From assembly GCA_009835515.1 (NCBI GenBank), contig VXXH01000352.1, positions 1-12,356 of the forward strand: 12,356 nucleotides of DNA, written 5' to 3'. Under the pieces are notes generated by a model, which was not told the DNA's origin, made no database searches, and saw only the letters and a program-made list of their open reading frames with translations. The stretch is from Candidatus Poribacteria bacterium (lineage in GTDB: Bacteria; Poribacteria; WGA-4E; WGA-3G). Below, piece after piece: positions 1 through 8,188 of the stretch. Made by a program: the position numbers and the translations under genes. The number at the start of each line of letters is the position of its first letter. Position 1 is the stretch's first letter.

Positions 1-291
1 CCACAGGCGTGTCGGTTGAGTTGAAGCGAGATTGATGAAAAATTACACGCATTTGAGATAGTGCTCAATAGTAGGCAGTCAGTACTCTGTCAGGGTTATT
101 TTTTTTGATAAATATCTATCATTTTCTACCCATCCACATCTGGCATCTTATATTGAACTCAGGCTATCAAAAAAATCATTCAGTAAGGTCCGGGATTCTA
201 CTTTGGATTTTAGCGTTCTCCTTCTTGGCAGAATGGATATTTGGAATTTACCGAGTTCAAGAAAAACACCTTACTGTAGGGAAGTGTATTG
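1..291. other. Upstream non-coding stretch, possible tail of a preceding gene
   Basis: No convincing gene lies here. The first 35 bases read in frame 3 as a short peptide ending in ELKRD followed by two consecutive TGA codons, which could be the 3' end of a gene left of the window, but ten codons are too few to support that. An 83-codon open frame from 105 has no ribosome binding site and ends inside the next gene, so it is treated as chance. The bases just before 292 carry the binding site used to choose the start of the next gene. No hairpin or clear promoter was found. Confidence 0.4.
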
Positions 292-3258
292 ATGACAACC
301 AATGTCTTGGAAGATATAATTGCCCACTGCCACCGCCGGCACGAGCAGCCACTTAAGCAACGGAAGACAATCTCAGCACCCCCGCTTTACAAAGGGCTTC
401 CTTATCATTTCACAGTCTATTGTGCACACGGATACCCTGTGATGCTTCAAGATTTGGAGGCAGCGGGCATTTCCTTTATGCCAATCGGGCAAGCCCCTGG
501 AACTGACCGTCCCCCACGATATTTTGGAGGGGAACGGTTCTTGAAACGTCAAGGGGTGAGGGACTGGGGGATCATCCAATGGCACAAGTCGTGCGGGATT
601 CACGTGTATACAGGTATGCCCTCGGCACGCGACGGCGCGCCCTGGCATGATATCGACTTTAAATATGAAGCCATCTGTGCTGCCCCGGATGCCGTTCTTG
701 CGTGCGTTCAGGCACTTGTTAACGCCGTTGCGAACCCGTTGTTGACGCTGTCAAAGTCGGGTGGGCTGCGTTTTTCTTGTCGGATACCGGGGTACCTGCA
801 CCCCAATACCGAGCGGCCCCTATTGTATGTCAATAAACAGACATCGACGGCAGAGCATCCGCACCGACACAAAGCATCTATTGAAATTTTCGGTGAGAAC
901 GGACACAATTGTTGGGATGCGCGTTATGAAATCCTGCTTGGAAATCTGTTAGATCCGCCTGTAATTCCTAAAGAGGTTTTCTTTGCACCGATTGATGCAC
1001 TTCGCGCTGCACTGCACGCACCTGTTTCGCAAAATGTAGAACACAAAGAGAATATCCCCGAGGCACCATACTCTCTCGGATCGGGCAAACTTGATCTCGC
1101 CAAAGAGGCGTTTTTTATGCGCGGGTTTTCTTATGTCAGACAAGAGGATGGATTTCACTATTGGCGGCGACACGGTGATGAGATTGACGACACAGAGGTC
1201 TCATTGTGGGAGGATGAAGCGGGTGTGTGGTTACGTGCGTCTACCGCCGATACCGGGCTGCCTCTGGAGGCAACGCTTCTCACAGACGTTTGGAAGGATA
1301 CTGGCATCTTGCCGCCGATTCCTGCGACAGGGCTGCCTATAGACGCTAAGGTGGTCGCTATACGGGAGGGGAAACTGAGTCCACTGTCAATAAAACGTCC
1401 TACGCCTATATTACAGAAGTCCGAACCGACCGAAAGTGCTGATGAGACCCCTCCAGAGATGAGTGTTCAGGTGCAGCGTGCTTTCGATAGGAATGTGCGT
1501 GTCCTTGGATTTACTGCCGAGATAGACGCAGAGAAAGACCCTGAAGTAGAATCCGTTCTGCGTACGCGTAAGGCAATCTGTTTAAAGGTACCGAGTGTTG
1601 ATCTTGCGGCAGTAGCATCGCGATTTCTTCAAAGTCGAGATGTCAGCTCGGTGGCAGAGTCACCGGATCGGATGCATCTCTGGGATCCGGTGAAAGATAT
1701 CCCAAGTACTCGACTGTTTTCGGACCCAGCATACGCAAAAATGGCGGAACAACTTCTCGAAATGGACGAGGGAACACGACCGCTCTGTATCACCAATACC
1801 GCTGGAGAGGATAAACTGTTTCTGAGATGCGAACTCTCGAGAACCACACTCAAGGCGTGGATTGCCAATTGGCAAGGGAATGCCTTAGGCAACTTTGCGC
1901 TGGCACTACTGAATGCAGTAGGCATCAGAGATAAATCCCATGGAAACGCTATCAAACGGGTCCGAACAGTGGTCGAGACGTTTCAATGGTTGGAAGCAGA
2001 GATCATTGAACAGATGGGTCAGGTTAATGAGGCGACTGTTGAAAACATTCAGGTGTTCCCGGCGATTTATGCGGATCCAAGTTGGACGTTTTGGCATCAA
2101 CTCAAATGTTTCTTTGAACATTACACACGTGACGCTGATGCGCCGATGCAATGGAAGGACGAAGTCCTACAGTTCCGGGTGCCGCCGGTGCTGCATCCAG
2201 GCGTCGAATACCTTTTCGTCAATATGCCAGCTCTTGATGCTGAACATTTACGGCGGGCATTCCTGGATGTAGAAACTGAGATCTTTCGCCCGGAACCGGT
2301 GGCATGGATTCTCGGAAACCGCGTTTTTCAGATTCGCACCGGTATCTATCCACGGGAGACAATTTTAGACTTCAGCAACACTTGGGATACTATGGGGATG
2401 TCTGAAACAGGGCAGCACATTTTTTCCAGGATCCAAGCGGAAATCGAAAGGGATCGAACTCTTAAGCACGGGATTATCACCCATGCTTACGCAATTGAGC
2501 AGCTGAAGGATATCGTGAAAAATGAGAATGTCTGTTTCTTGACGAATTTTCAAGATTTTCGAGAAGCGGAAGGATTGGAAATCGCCCTTCAAGAAGCGCA
2601 GGTCATCTGGATGGTTGGCATCCCGGAAATGGGAGCACCCACGCTTTTGAACCGCACGCGGATCTTGTTTGGAAACGACGCGGAGCCCCTCTCTTATGAA
2701 ATGGAAACCGAGTCCTACCGTTACAAAGACGCACGCGTCCAGAGCGTCTATAAAAAAGAGGCCACCCGTATATTCACAGAGATTATAGCGTTGGCTCAGC
2801 TGAACCGTTTGGCAAACAAGAAAGTTATGTTGATTACGGGTTTGCGAATTCCTGAGATCACCGACAGACCTGAAACGCTCCTTTTTGACTGGAAAGATTT
2901 CGATGTTGCCGGTGGGTTAGATAACCTCGCTGAGGTGATAACGACACGCCAACGTTTTGAGACGGAACGCGACAATCTGACACCTGAATCCAGCAGACAA
3001 GAAGTAGAACGTGTATTAGGATGCTCCCCAAGGCAGGCGAACCGAGTCTTACGAAGGCTAAGGGGCGGGAAAAGTGCGCGTGTTCCTTTCCGAGAGCAAA
3101 TTCTCGCACTTCTCGCCGATGGACAGAAAAAAACACCCGAACTCGTGGCGGCGATTCAAGGACATCCAAAAGCAATAAATACTGAACTCACGCGCCTCGT
3201 GGGGATCGGTGAAATTGTAAAGGTTCGACGCGGTGTTTATACACTGCCAGAGGTGTAA
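292..3258 (+). CDS. Large primase/polymerase-like and degenerate helicase-like protein with C-terminal winged helix
   Basis: A 988-aa protein of uncertain function. Seen: residues about 30-230 resemble an archaeo-eukaryotic primase/polymerase fold. They include an acidic pair HDID (D120, D122), a glycine turn SKSGGLRF (154-161) where primases usually carry GxH but this has R160, and SIEIFGE with E198, followed by CWDARYE. The middle (about 640-880) keeps the order of a superfamily 2 helicase C-terminal half: PALDAEHLRRAF near 645-656, GIITHAYA near 727-734, and KKVMLITGL near 843-851 leading into DWKDFDVAGGLDNL. No Walker A GxGKT/S is visible and motif VI (QxxGRxxR) is replaced by LAQLNRLANKK. 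A helix-turn-helix (901-923) and a winged helix (932-985) close the protein. A TTG at 289 could also start it, but ATG 292 sits better after AGGGAAG. The family assignment is inference; the reading frame is secure. It could be a replication protein of an integrated element. Confidence 0.85.
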   Translation: MTTNVLEDIIAHCHRRHEQPLKQRKTISAPPLYKGLPYHFTVYCAHGYPVMLQDLEAAGISFMPIGQAPGTDRPPRYFGGERFLKRQGVRDWGIIQWHKSCGIHVYTGMPSARDGAPWHDIDFKYEAICAAPDAVLACVQALVNAVANPLLTLSKSGGLRFSCRIPGYLHPNTERPLLYVNKQTSTAEHPHRHKASIEIFGENGHNCWDARYEILLGNLLDPPVIPKEVFFAPIDALRAALHAPVSQNVEHKENIPEAPYSLGSGKLDLAKEAFFMRGFSYVRQEDGFHYWRRHGDEIDDTEVSLWEDEAGVWLRASTADTGLPLEATLLTDVWKDTGILPPIPATGLPIDAKVVAIREGKLSPLSIKRPTPILQKSEPTESADETPPEMSVQVQRAFDRNVRVLGFTAEIDAEKDPEVESVLRTRKAICLKVPSVDLAAVASRFLQSRDVSSVAESPDRMHLWDPVKDIPSTRLFSDPAYAKMAEQLLEMDEGTRPLCITNTAGEDKLFLRCELSRTTLKAWIANWQGNALGNFALALLNAVGIRDKSHGNAIKRVRTVVETFQWLEAEIIEQMGQVNEATVENIQVFPAIYADPSWTFWHQLKCFFEHYTRDADAPMQWKDEVLQFRVPPVLHPGVEYLFVNMPALDAEHLRRAFLDVETEIFRPEPVAWILGNRVFQIRTGIYPRETILDFSNTWDTMGMSETGQHIFSRIQAEIERDRTLKHGIITHAYAIEQLKDIVKNENVCFLTNFQDFREAEGLEIALQEAQVIWMVGIPEMGAPTLLNRTRILFGNDAEPLSYEMETESYRYKDARVQSVYKKEATRIFTEIIALAQLNRLANKKVMLITGLRIPEITDRPETLLFDWKDFDVAGGLDNLAEVITTRQRFETERDNLTPESSRQEVERVLGCSPRQANRVLRRLRGGKSARVPFREQILALLADGQKKTPELVAAIQGHPKAINTELTRLVGIGEIVKVRRGVYTLPEV

Positions 3259-3320
3259 AGTGATGTCCGGTACTTTTGATTTGGTTGTTGACCGATTCTA
3301 AACGCTCAAGCATGTAGATT

Positions 3321-5651
3321 TTATTCACCTTGAACCAGTTTGAATTTATGCGCGGCTTCTTCTACGCCAACGAAACGGCTGTAGATCGCTACACGGCTGA
3401 GTTTGCCTTCCCAATTCCGACCGCCACTCGCTTCATCACCGAAAAGCAACGGATAGCGTTCCCAATTGCTGAAATCCCCTTGCGTTCCGTTGCTAACATG
3501 GACAAGTTCGCCATTGATATAGCAGTAGACGTTTCCATGAAAATAACTAACGATAACGTGTGTCGATTTCCCCGCCTCAATCTTGCCGAAAGAAAACTCA
3601 CCGCCTAATCCGTTTGATCCAGTCCGTGGCGTGCGAATTCTCACAGCAAAACGATTTCCAACCTGTCCAAAGGTGAAATTGCGATGGGTAATGTCATTTG
3701 AAAACGTGATAATCCGTGCGGGACCATCCTGATTCAGATTCTCCGTTGTAACGAGACACTCAAGTGTTAATTGATTGCTTTCCTGACACGCTGCGAAAAG
3801 CGTGTCATTCACATTTCCAGTAAGGAACGCGCCACCGGTTAGATCCATCTGTCCATCTTCATCAATCTTGGCATCGCCGCGGGATTCAATATTTCCACTG
3901 CCTTCAAGTGTGCCGTGCCAAAAAAAAACGAGTCCATCGCGTGAACCGGGGAATTCTGTGTGCGTTCCGATGTCAACGGGTGCTTCCGGTGATACATGGA
4001 TTGCGAGAGATGTCGTTGCCGTGTCACCCTCCGGGTCCATCACCGTGAGCGTTACAACGTATTGACCAAGGCTTTGGTAAATATGCATCGGATCCGATTC
4101 AGTGGACGTTGTGCCGTCTCCGAAAGTCCAGTGGTGTGCCAGATCGCCTGCTGCTGAGAAATTCACTGTAAGTGGGGCACTCCCTTGAAGCACATCGGCG
4201 GATGCTTTCGCCTCCGGACGGAGTTTCTCGCCGGGGGCGTACGGTGTAAAGCGATAAGCAACACCGCTATGCGGCGAAGCGAACGTATGCTCGCCGGGCT
4301 GTGCCGTGCCGACTGGAACGACTTTCATGTTCCAAGTATCCACACGATCAACTTTATACGGCTGCTTCCCTTGCAAGTCCAGTGTTATCGTCTGCGGTTC
4401 GGTTGTGTAAGTGAGATAGTATTCCCCGTGTTTGGCAAGGACATATCTCCCCGTTTCATCGCCGATCGGTTCAAGCGTATCAAAGGCGGGGGCATCCGCC
4501 ATGAAGTCTTTGAGGAATGCAATTCGCGGTGGACTCTCACCCCGCAGCACACCACCCTTTGCCCACCAGAGGAGGTCTTCGGGGTGTTTGTATGTCTCTC
4601 CGTGTCCGACGTAGCATCCAGAAACGGTGCCTGCCCAGAAGTTTTGGACCATCTGTTCTGCGGTGATATTTCCCCACCCCTGCGGAACATCGCCTTCATA
4701 GCGGCACTCATCGTAGATGACAGGTTTTCCATATTGCCTGCGATAGTTAATACCACCCGCCATATTAGAGGTTTGGATGCTGGTGTGTGTTACCCATGGC
4801 TTATTGTGGTCATACCAACGTCTACAGTTGTGGATCCCACGTAAACGCTGATAGGGGTCATGGTCGCGGATCACTTGGAAAAACCGATCCCAGTCTGATT
4901 CCTGTTTCGCAGGCATGATGTCAAATTCATTTGCGAGAGACCACCAGACATTACGGAACGCGGCTAATCGCGCAACAGCGTAACGGATGTAGCGATCATC
5001 GCTCTCGGCATCCATATTCTCAAAATCCCACCGATCATAAGTATGAAATAGGATGATGTCCGCCTCAATACCGAGGTCTAAGATATCCTGAACGCGTTGT
5101 TCAAAATGCTGCCAGAATTCAGGATTGAATGTTGTGAAGTCCCAATCTTTTAAGGGTTTTCCTTCAAACGGATAGTAAACCGGTTCATTTTTGTTGTAGA
5201 CGTAATCTTTTGGAAAAATGCACATCCGCATCTTGTTAAAGGGGGCTTCGGTGAGCGTTTCGAGCGTCTGTTCCTCCATCGCCTCGCCTTGATGTGCCCA
5301 GGCATAACAGGTCGTCCCAAATTGGTGATACGGCGTTCCATCGGCGTATTGCAAGTAGTAATCTTTATAGACCTGCACGGGGCCGTGGTTCCCTTCAGAG
5401 GGGTCGATGCACGTAAACTGCCCAGTCTTGCCGTTGAGTTCGGCGCGGTTACTTTTCGTCGTGCACGTCCATTCGCCGATTGCGTCCGGCATGAAGCGAA
5501 TTTTATAAATCCCGTCTCCGTCATAGAACCCGTGTGGCTCGAAAGTCCGACCCTCTTGTTTAAATTCTGCTGTTAATTCGACCTCGGTGAACGGATTTCC
5601 TGTGTCCGGTCCATTCAAGGTCAGTTCAAATATTCCCCAACGTTCAACCAT
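3321..5651 (-). CDS. Multidomain glycoside hydrolase (DUF5060, DUF4038-type TIM barrel, DUF5605-like, PKD, LamG)
   Basis: A 776-aa putative glycosidase. Domains in order: DUF5060-like beta domain (about 2-85, starting VERWGIFEL); TIM barrel of the DUF4038/apiosidase-like type (about 100-395) with LANEFD supplying the likely acid/base E242 and VIYDECRYEGD the likely nucleophile E315; a DUF5605-like beta domain (about 400-470); a PKD domain with the signature HHWTFGDGTTS (about 480-555); and a LamG/concanavalin-like domain (about 575-770) ending the protein. An upstream in-frame GTG at 5681 exists, but ATG 5651 follows GAGGTG at good spacing and begins at the conserved domain, so it is preferred. 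Odd: neither start gives a signal peptide, although PKD and LamG usually occur in exported enzymes. The substrate cannot be read from sequence; members of the group act on plant or algal polysaccharide side chains. It is the last gene of the minus-strand group and converges on the gene ending at 3258. Confidence 0.88.
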   Translation of the reverse strand: MVERWGIFELTLNGPDTGNPFTEVELTAEFKQEGRTFEPHGFYDGDGIYKIRFMPDAIGEWTCTTKSNRAELNGKTGQFTCIDPSEGNHGPVQVYKDYYLQYADGTPYHQFGTTCYAWAHQGEAMEEQTLETLTEAPFNKMRMCIFPKDYVYNKNEPVYYPFEGKPLKDWDFTTFNPEFWQHFEQRVQDILDLGIEADIILFHTYDRWDFENMDAESDDRYIRYAVARLAAFRNVWWSLANEFDIMPAKQESDWDRFFQVIRDHDPYQRLRGIHNCRRWYDHNKPWVTHTSIQTSNMAGGINYRRQYGKPVIYDECRYEGDVPQGWGNITAEQMVQNFWAGTVSGCYVGHGETYKHPEDLLWWAKGGVLRGESPPRIAFLKDFMADAPAFDTLEPIGDETGRYVLAKHGEYYLTYTTEPQTITLDLQGKQPYKVDRVDTWNMKVVPVGTAQPGEHTFASPHSGVAYRFTPYAPGEKLRPEAKASADVLQGSAPLTVNFSAAGDLAHHWTFGDGTTSTESDPMHIYQSLGQYVVTLTVMDPEGDTATTSLAIHVSPEAPVDIGTHTEFPGSRDGLVFFWHGTLEGSGNIESRGDAKIDEDGQMDLTGGAFLTGNVNDTLFAACQESNQLTLECLVTTENLNQDGPARIITFSNDITHRNFTFGQVGNRFAVRIRTPRTGSNGLGGEFSFGKIEAGKSTHVIVSYFHGNVYCYINGELVHVSNGTQGDFSNWERYPLLFGDEASGGRNWEGKLSRVAIYSRFVGVEEAAHKFKLVQGE

Positions 5652-5726
5652 ATTCACCTCTGGATTTTTTTGTCCATCCACGGTAGATACTATACCTCAG
5701 AAAAAAGCAGCCGTGAAAATTACTAT

Positions 5727-5746
5727 TGGTAAGATATATCTTGCCA
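5727..5746. promoter_or_regulatory. 20-bp palindrome in the glycosidase leader, operator-like
   Basis: The core AAGATATATCTT (5731-5742) is a perfect 12-bp palindrome. It extends outward as TGG/CCA with one mismatched pair, giving 20 bp. It lies between the candidate promoter at 5795-5822 and the glycosidase start, so a repressor site is one possible reading. AT-rich palindromes also arise by chance, so this is tentative. Confidence 0.35.
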
Positions 5747-5762
5747 TTGCAACCTTCCATTA

Positions 5763-5781
5763 GGCGAGGTGGAACCTCACC
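5763..5781 (-). repeat. Compact REP-like hairpin in the intergenic region
   Basis: Read on the minus strand, GGTGAGGT and ACCTCGCC flank a three-base loop TCC and give an 8-bp stem with one G-U pair. There is no following T-run, so a rho-independent terminator is unlikely. It may be a REP-like intergenic repeat or a leader hairpin for the glycosidase mRNA. Confidence 0.4.
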
Positions 5782-5794
5782 AGCAGGTTTGTAA

Positions 5795-5822
5795 TTTATA
5801 ATGAAGTCGACAATTAAGTAAA
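5795..5822 (-). promoter_or_regulatory. Candidate sigma-70 promoter for the glycosidase gene
   Basis: On the minus strand TTTACT (5822-5817) and TATAAA (5800-5795) are separated by 16 bp, matching 4/6 and 5/6 consensus positions. It lies just after the stop codon of the small upstream gene and would give a leader of about 136 nt containing the hairpin and palindrome described separately. The region is AT-rich, so a chance match is possible. Confidence 0.4.
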
Positions 5823-5832
5823 CACTTTTCCT

Positions 5833-6003
5833 TTATAGGGCGGTCCATAATGATTTGAGCACACTGGGAAGCGTTGTCCGGTACACCTTCTCCGGTTCAG
5901 CCTTAAGTATTTCCTGCGCGGGACGATGATGCCCGAAATACCAAACAGCAGTTGCTGCTATTAAGAAAAGGGCAATATAGACTGGACTACAAAAATTCTT
6001 CAT
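5833..6003 (-). CDS. Small single-pass membrane protein, 56 aa
   Basis: A short protein with a positively charged start (MKNF), one hydrophobic segment (about residues 7-22, VYIALFLIAATAVWYF) and a polar tail that includes HHRPAQEILKAEPEKVY. The frame is open further upstream to 6027, but ATG 6003 has GGAG seven bases before it and begins right at the membrane anchor. The likely topology is an N-terminal anchor with the tail outside the cytoplasm. The tail stops abruptly after about 30 residues, so it may be a truncated version of a longer anchored protein; that is inference. It lies 37 bp after the agarase-like gene on the same strand and is probably co-transcribed. Function unknown. Confidence 0.6.
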   Translation of the reverse strand: MKNFCSPVYIALFLIAATAVWYFGHHRPAQEILKAEPEKVYRTTLPSVLKSLWTAL

Positions 6004-6040
6004 TATCAATCTCCAGAGTAAAAACACCTAAGTGTATATG

Positions 6041-7114
6041 TCATGGATTTTGTCTCCGTTGCATTTCGGTGTTGACGGCGCGAATACCAGCCACTGTCTC
6101 GTTAATCTGACTGTTTGTGTGGTCGCGGAATCCGGACTTGCGTGCGTTGTTCTTAATGTAGGCACCACATAGGTGGTATCCGACGCATTGCGGGATATCC
6201 CAGAGCGCGTCCATCACTTGACGATAGTGGTCTGCATCGTGCAAGCGGTCTGCTGTCGGGGGCCAGCGGGTATCGCCGTGTGAGCGTATATGTCCCGCCG
6301 CGTCTGCCAGCAGAACCGGTTTATCTGCGAAGTTCGCCCAGTGACGCATCTTCGTGGCGATATTCTCCACTGTCCCAAAACATTGAAAACTGAGCACATT
6401 GACGTAGGGCAGTGCCGCACGGACGACTTCATCGGGTAGCACTGCGTTTGCTTCCCATCGGTCACCGAGGATTAGGTGGTTCGGGTCGTAGCGGCGGATA
6501 GCATCATGGGTGACCCTGTAGTAGCGTTCGGCAATCGCAGAGAGTTCACGGCGGCCTGCCTCTGATTCGAGCAGGGCTGGATCGACTAACGACCCACGCC
6601 ACTTCGTGTCAGGCGAGGTGTGCACCCACTGCGGACAATCACAGTAGAAGTAGCCAATCAGTTTCGGATCGTCGCGCAAGCGTACGCACGCATCGCGAGC
6701 GACGTAGTCACACCACTCTTCAAAGTCGGCACGCATCAGGTCGGGCATACGAACCTCAACCTGCCACTGATGTGCCTCGGTAAAAGGTAGCAGGTGGCAG
6801 TAAGGCATAGCCGCCCATTGATATTCTTCATAAGTGAAGGGTCGCGAATGGCGATGGTAACCTTGCGTGATAATCACGACCTCCTGGGTCCAGCCAATCG
6901 TGTTAAAGCCCCAGTCCTGCAGATCATCAGCGACTGCGCGTAGCCAATGTTCATGGCTGTTACCGAACTCTCGGTTCCACACGTCGTCCGAGTCTATAGA
7001 CCGCAACGCAGCCGAGTCGATATGGTTCATGCCGATGGACCAGAACGGCGCGCCGTCGGGTGTGATGAACCACCAACGCCCACCCTGTTTCTCAGTTGTG
7101 TAAAAGTCTGCCAT
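6041..7114 (-). CDS. Agarase-like / glycoside hydrolase clan A TIM-barrel protein with atypical active site
   Basis: A 357-aa protein. The N-terminus GGRWWFITPDGAPFWSIGMNHID (residues about 11-33) is typical of the beta-agarase-like opening strand, where many relatives read FFLVTPDGKPFFSLGVNH. Further barrel strands follow: WGFNTIGW, LIGYFYCDCPQW (153-163), HLILGDRWEA, PYVNVLSFQCF and KPVLLADAAGH. Relatives usually have a catalytic glutamate after GYF and another in KPVLIGE. Here these places hold CDC and AD, so catalysis by the usual double-glutamate mechanism is doubtful. ATG 7114 is chosen because it begins just before the conserved region, and AAAGGAA lies about 12 bases upstream. A TTG at 7135 is the alternative. 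No signal peptide is visible. The gene sits between the nucleoside hydrolase and the small membrane protein and is probably co-transcribed with them. Confidence 0.8.
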   Translation of the reverse strand: MADFYTTEKQGGRWWFITPDGAPFWSIGMNHIDSAALRSIDSDDVWNREFGNSHEHWLRAVADDLQDWGFNTIGWTQEVVIITQGYHRHSRPFTYEEYQWAAMPYCHLLPFTEAHQWQVEVRMPDLMRADFEEWCDYVARDACVRLRDDPKLIGYFYCDCPQWVHTSPDTKWRGSLVDPALLESEAGRRELSAIAERYYRVTHDAIRRYDPNHLILGDRWEANAVLPDEVVRAALPYVNVLSFQCFGTVENIATKMRHWANFADKPVLLADAAGHIRSHGDTRWPPTADRLHDADHYRQVMDALWDIPQCVGYHLCGAYIKNNARKSGFRDHTNSQINETVAGIRAVNTEMQRRQNP

Positions 7115-7210
7115 TGCGGTTGGTGTTCCTTTCAATTATTCGTTGTGGATAGCAGATGCCCAATGGATTGCGCTACTACAAACAGAAATTATGTAGGCGT
7201 GCTTTTCAGA

Positions 7211-8188
7211 CTATTTCCGTGGCGGTTTAATCATCAAATCCTCAATAATTTCGGCAAATTCACTATCCGACAACCTCGGATCCAGATAAGACCGAAAACC
7301 CGGCTGCATCTCCCACTCATATCCATTCGACAACCTGCCTTTGCCATCTGTAATTTCAGTGAAGTAGTTGCTGAGACCACGCACACCGTATAAAACCGCA
7401 AGTTGGTCCCAACTGGAACGTCCCTTGTATTGTTTGTTGAACTGCTGGTAATACGCCTCTCGTACAGGATTTTCAGCAGGAGTCTCTGCAAGTCTCGTTC
7501 CGGTATGTACAGACTCGCCATGCTGACTGATAACGAGTGGTGTGGGCCAATTGCGAATCACATATTCCGATGTATCAACCAGATCGTGGCGAATCGTGTT
7601 GTAAGGGTCATCAATAAGCACCGCCATCACCACGAGTTCGGTGACTTTTTGAGAAATAAGATCAGAATCGGCTTTCAGGAGATCGTAGAGATTGTTGAGA
7701 AATCCGACGCTGATAATTGTCACCGAGTTATCAGGTTGTTCACGAAGTACCTGTAGATAAAGTTCCAAGGAACTGGGTGTTGGAAGGGGCGGGAGATTAT
7801 GTGGAAAATTAGCGAGGGCGTCCAAGTAGCTGGATTCATCAGGGGCAGCGAGATCACCCTTATAGATACCGATGGGAATATCATCCCGGTTGTACCATGT
7901 ATTTATTGCGCAGATGGCATCGGCAGCACTTGGATGCACCTCGTTGAAACTGATGGCGAGGATTTCTGCCTCTCTGCTGTCTGCCAAGGCGTGCAGCACA
8001 GCCAACGCGCCGACATCATCTACGTCGGTACACATATCCGTCTCAAATATTACGCTTTTGGGAAGTGTGTTCTCAGTATCTTGTGCCACGGAATTGTTTG
8101 GTGTTATTGTCATTATAAAAAGCATCAATAGTGTCACGAAGGACGAAATTATCAATTTTCGCTGAAAATAAAAACCCGAATACTGCAT
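7211..8188 (-). CDS. Exported inosine/uridine-preferring nucleoside hydrolase family protein
   Basis: A 325-aa member of the nucleoside hydrolase (IUNH) family, which cleaves the N-glycosidic bond of ribonucleosides to ribose and base using a calcium ion held by an N-terminal aspartate cluster. Seen: a signal peptide (QRK followed by a hydrophobic stretch to about residue 30, possible cleavage near SVAQ/DTEN); the metal-binding cluster ETDMCTDVDDVGAL (D51, D55, D57, D58); a later TGTRLAETP segment; and SSWDQLAVLYGVRG, carrying the C-terminal aspartate the family uses to bind metal and ribose. The family motif usually has glycine or proline where this has MCT. Export suggests periplasmic salvage, or action on another ribosylated compound. 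The start ATG directly follows the TAA of the epimerase gene with no bases between, a strong sign of translational coupling. Confidence 0.88.
   Translation of the reverse strand: MQYSGFYFQRKLIISSFVTLLMLFIMTITPNNSVAQDTENTLPKSVIFETDMCTDVDDVGALAVLHALADSREAEILAISFNEVHPSAADAICAINTWYNRDDIPIGIYKGDLAAPDESSYLDALANFPHNLPPLPTPSSLELYLQVLREQPDNSVTIISVGFLNNLYDLLKADSDLISQKVTELVVMAVLIDDPYNTIRHDLVDTSEYVIRNWPTPLVISQHGESVHTGTRLAETPAENPVREAYYQQFNKQYKGRSSWDQLAVLYGVRGLSNYFTEITDGKGRLSNGYEWEMQPGFRSYLDPRLSDSEFAEIIEDLMIKPPRK

Noticed and set aside
3..35. Possible C-terminus of a gene entering from the left, ending in LKRD and two stop codons
   Set aside because: Only ten codons are visible, too short to distinguish from chance.
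105..356. 83-codon plus-strand frame with a hydrophobic stretch
   Set aside because: No ribosome binding site, and it overlaps the well-supported start of the large gene at 292 in another frame. The hydrophobicity reflects AT-rich intergenic sequence.
3259..3320. Search for a shared terminator between the convergent genes
   Set aside because: No stem with adjacent T-run was found in the 62-bp gap.
4185..4844. 219-codon open frame on the plus strand inside the glycosidase gene
   Set aside because: It is antisense to the catalytic part of a protein with clear domains; no family resemblance or binding site was seen. Codon bias on the real strand explains the opening.
5763..5781. Hairpin read as a rho-independent terminator for the small membrane protein gene
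   Set aside because: No T-run follows on the minus strand, and it lies downstream of the candidate promoter for the next gene.
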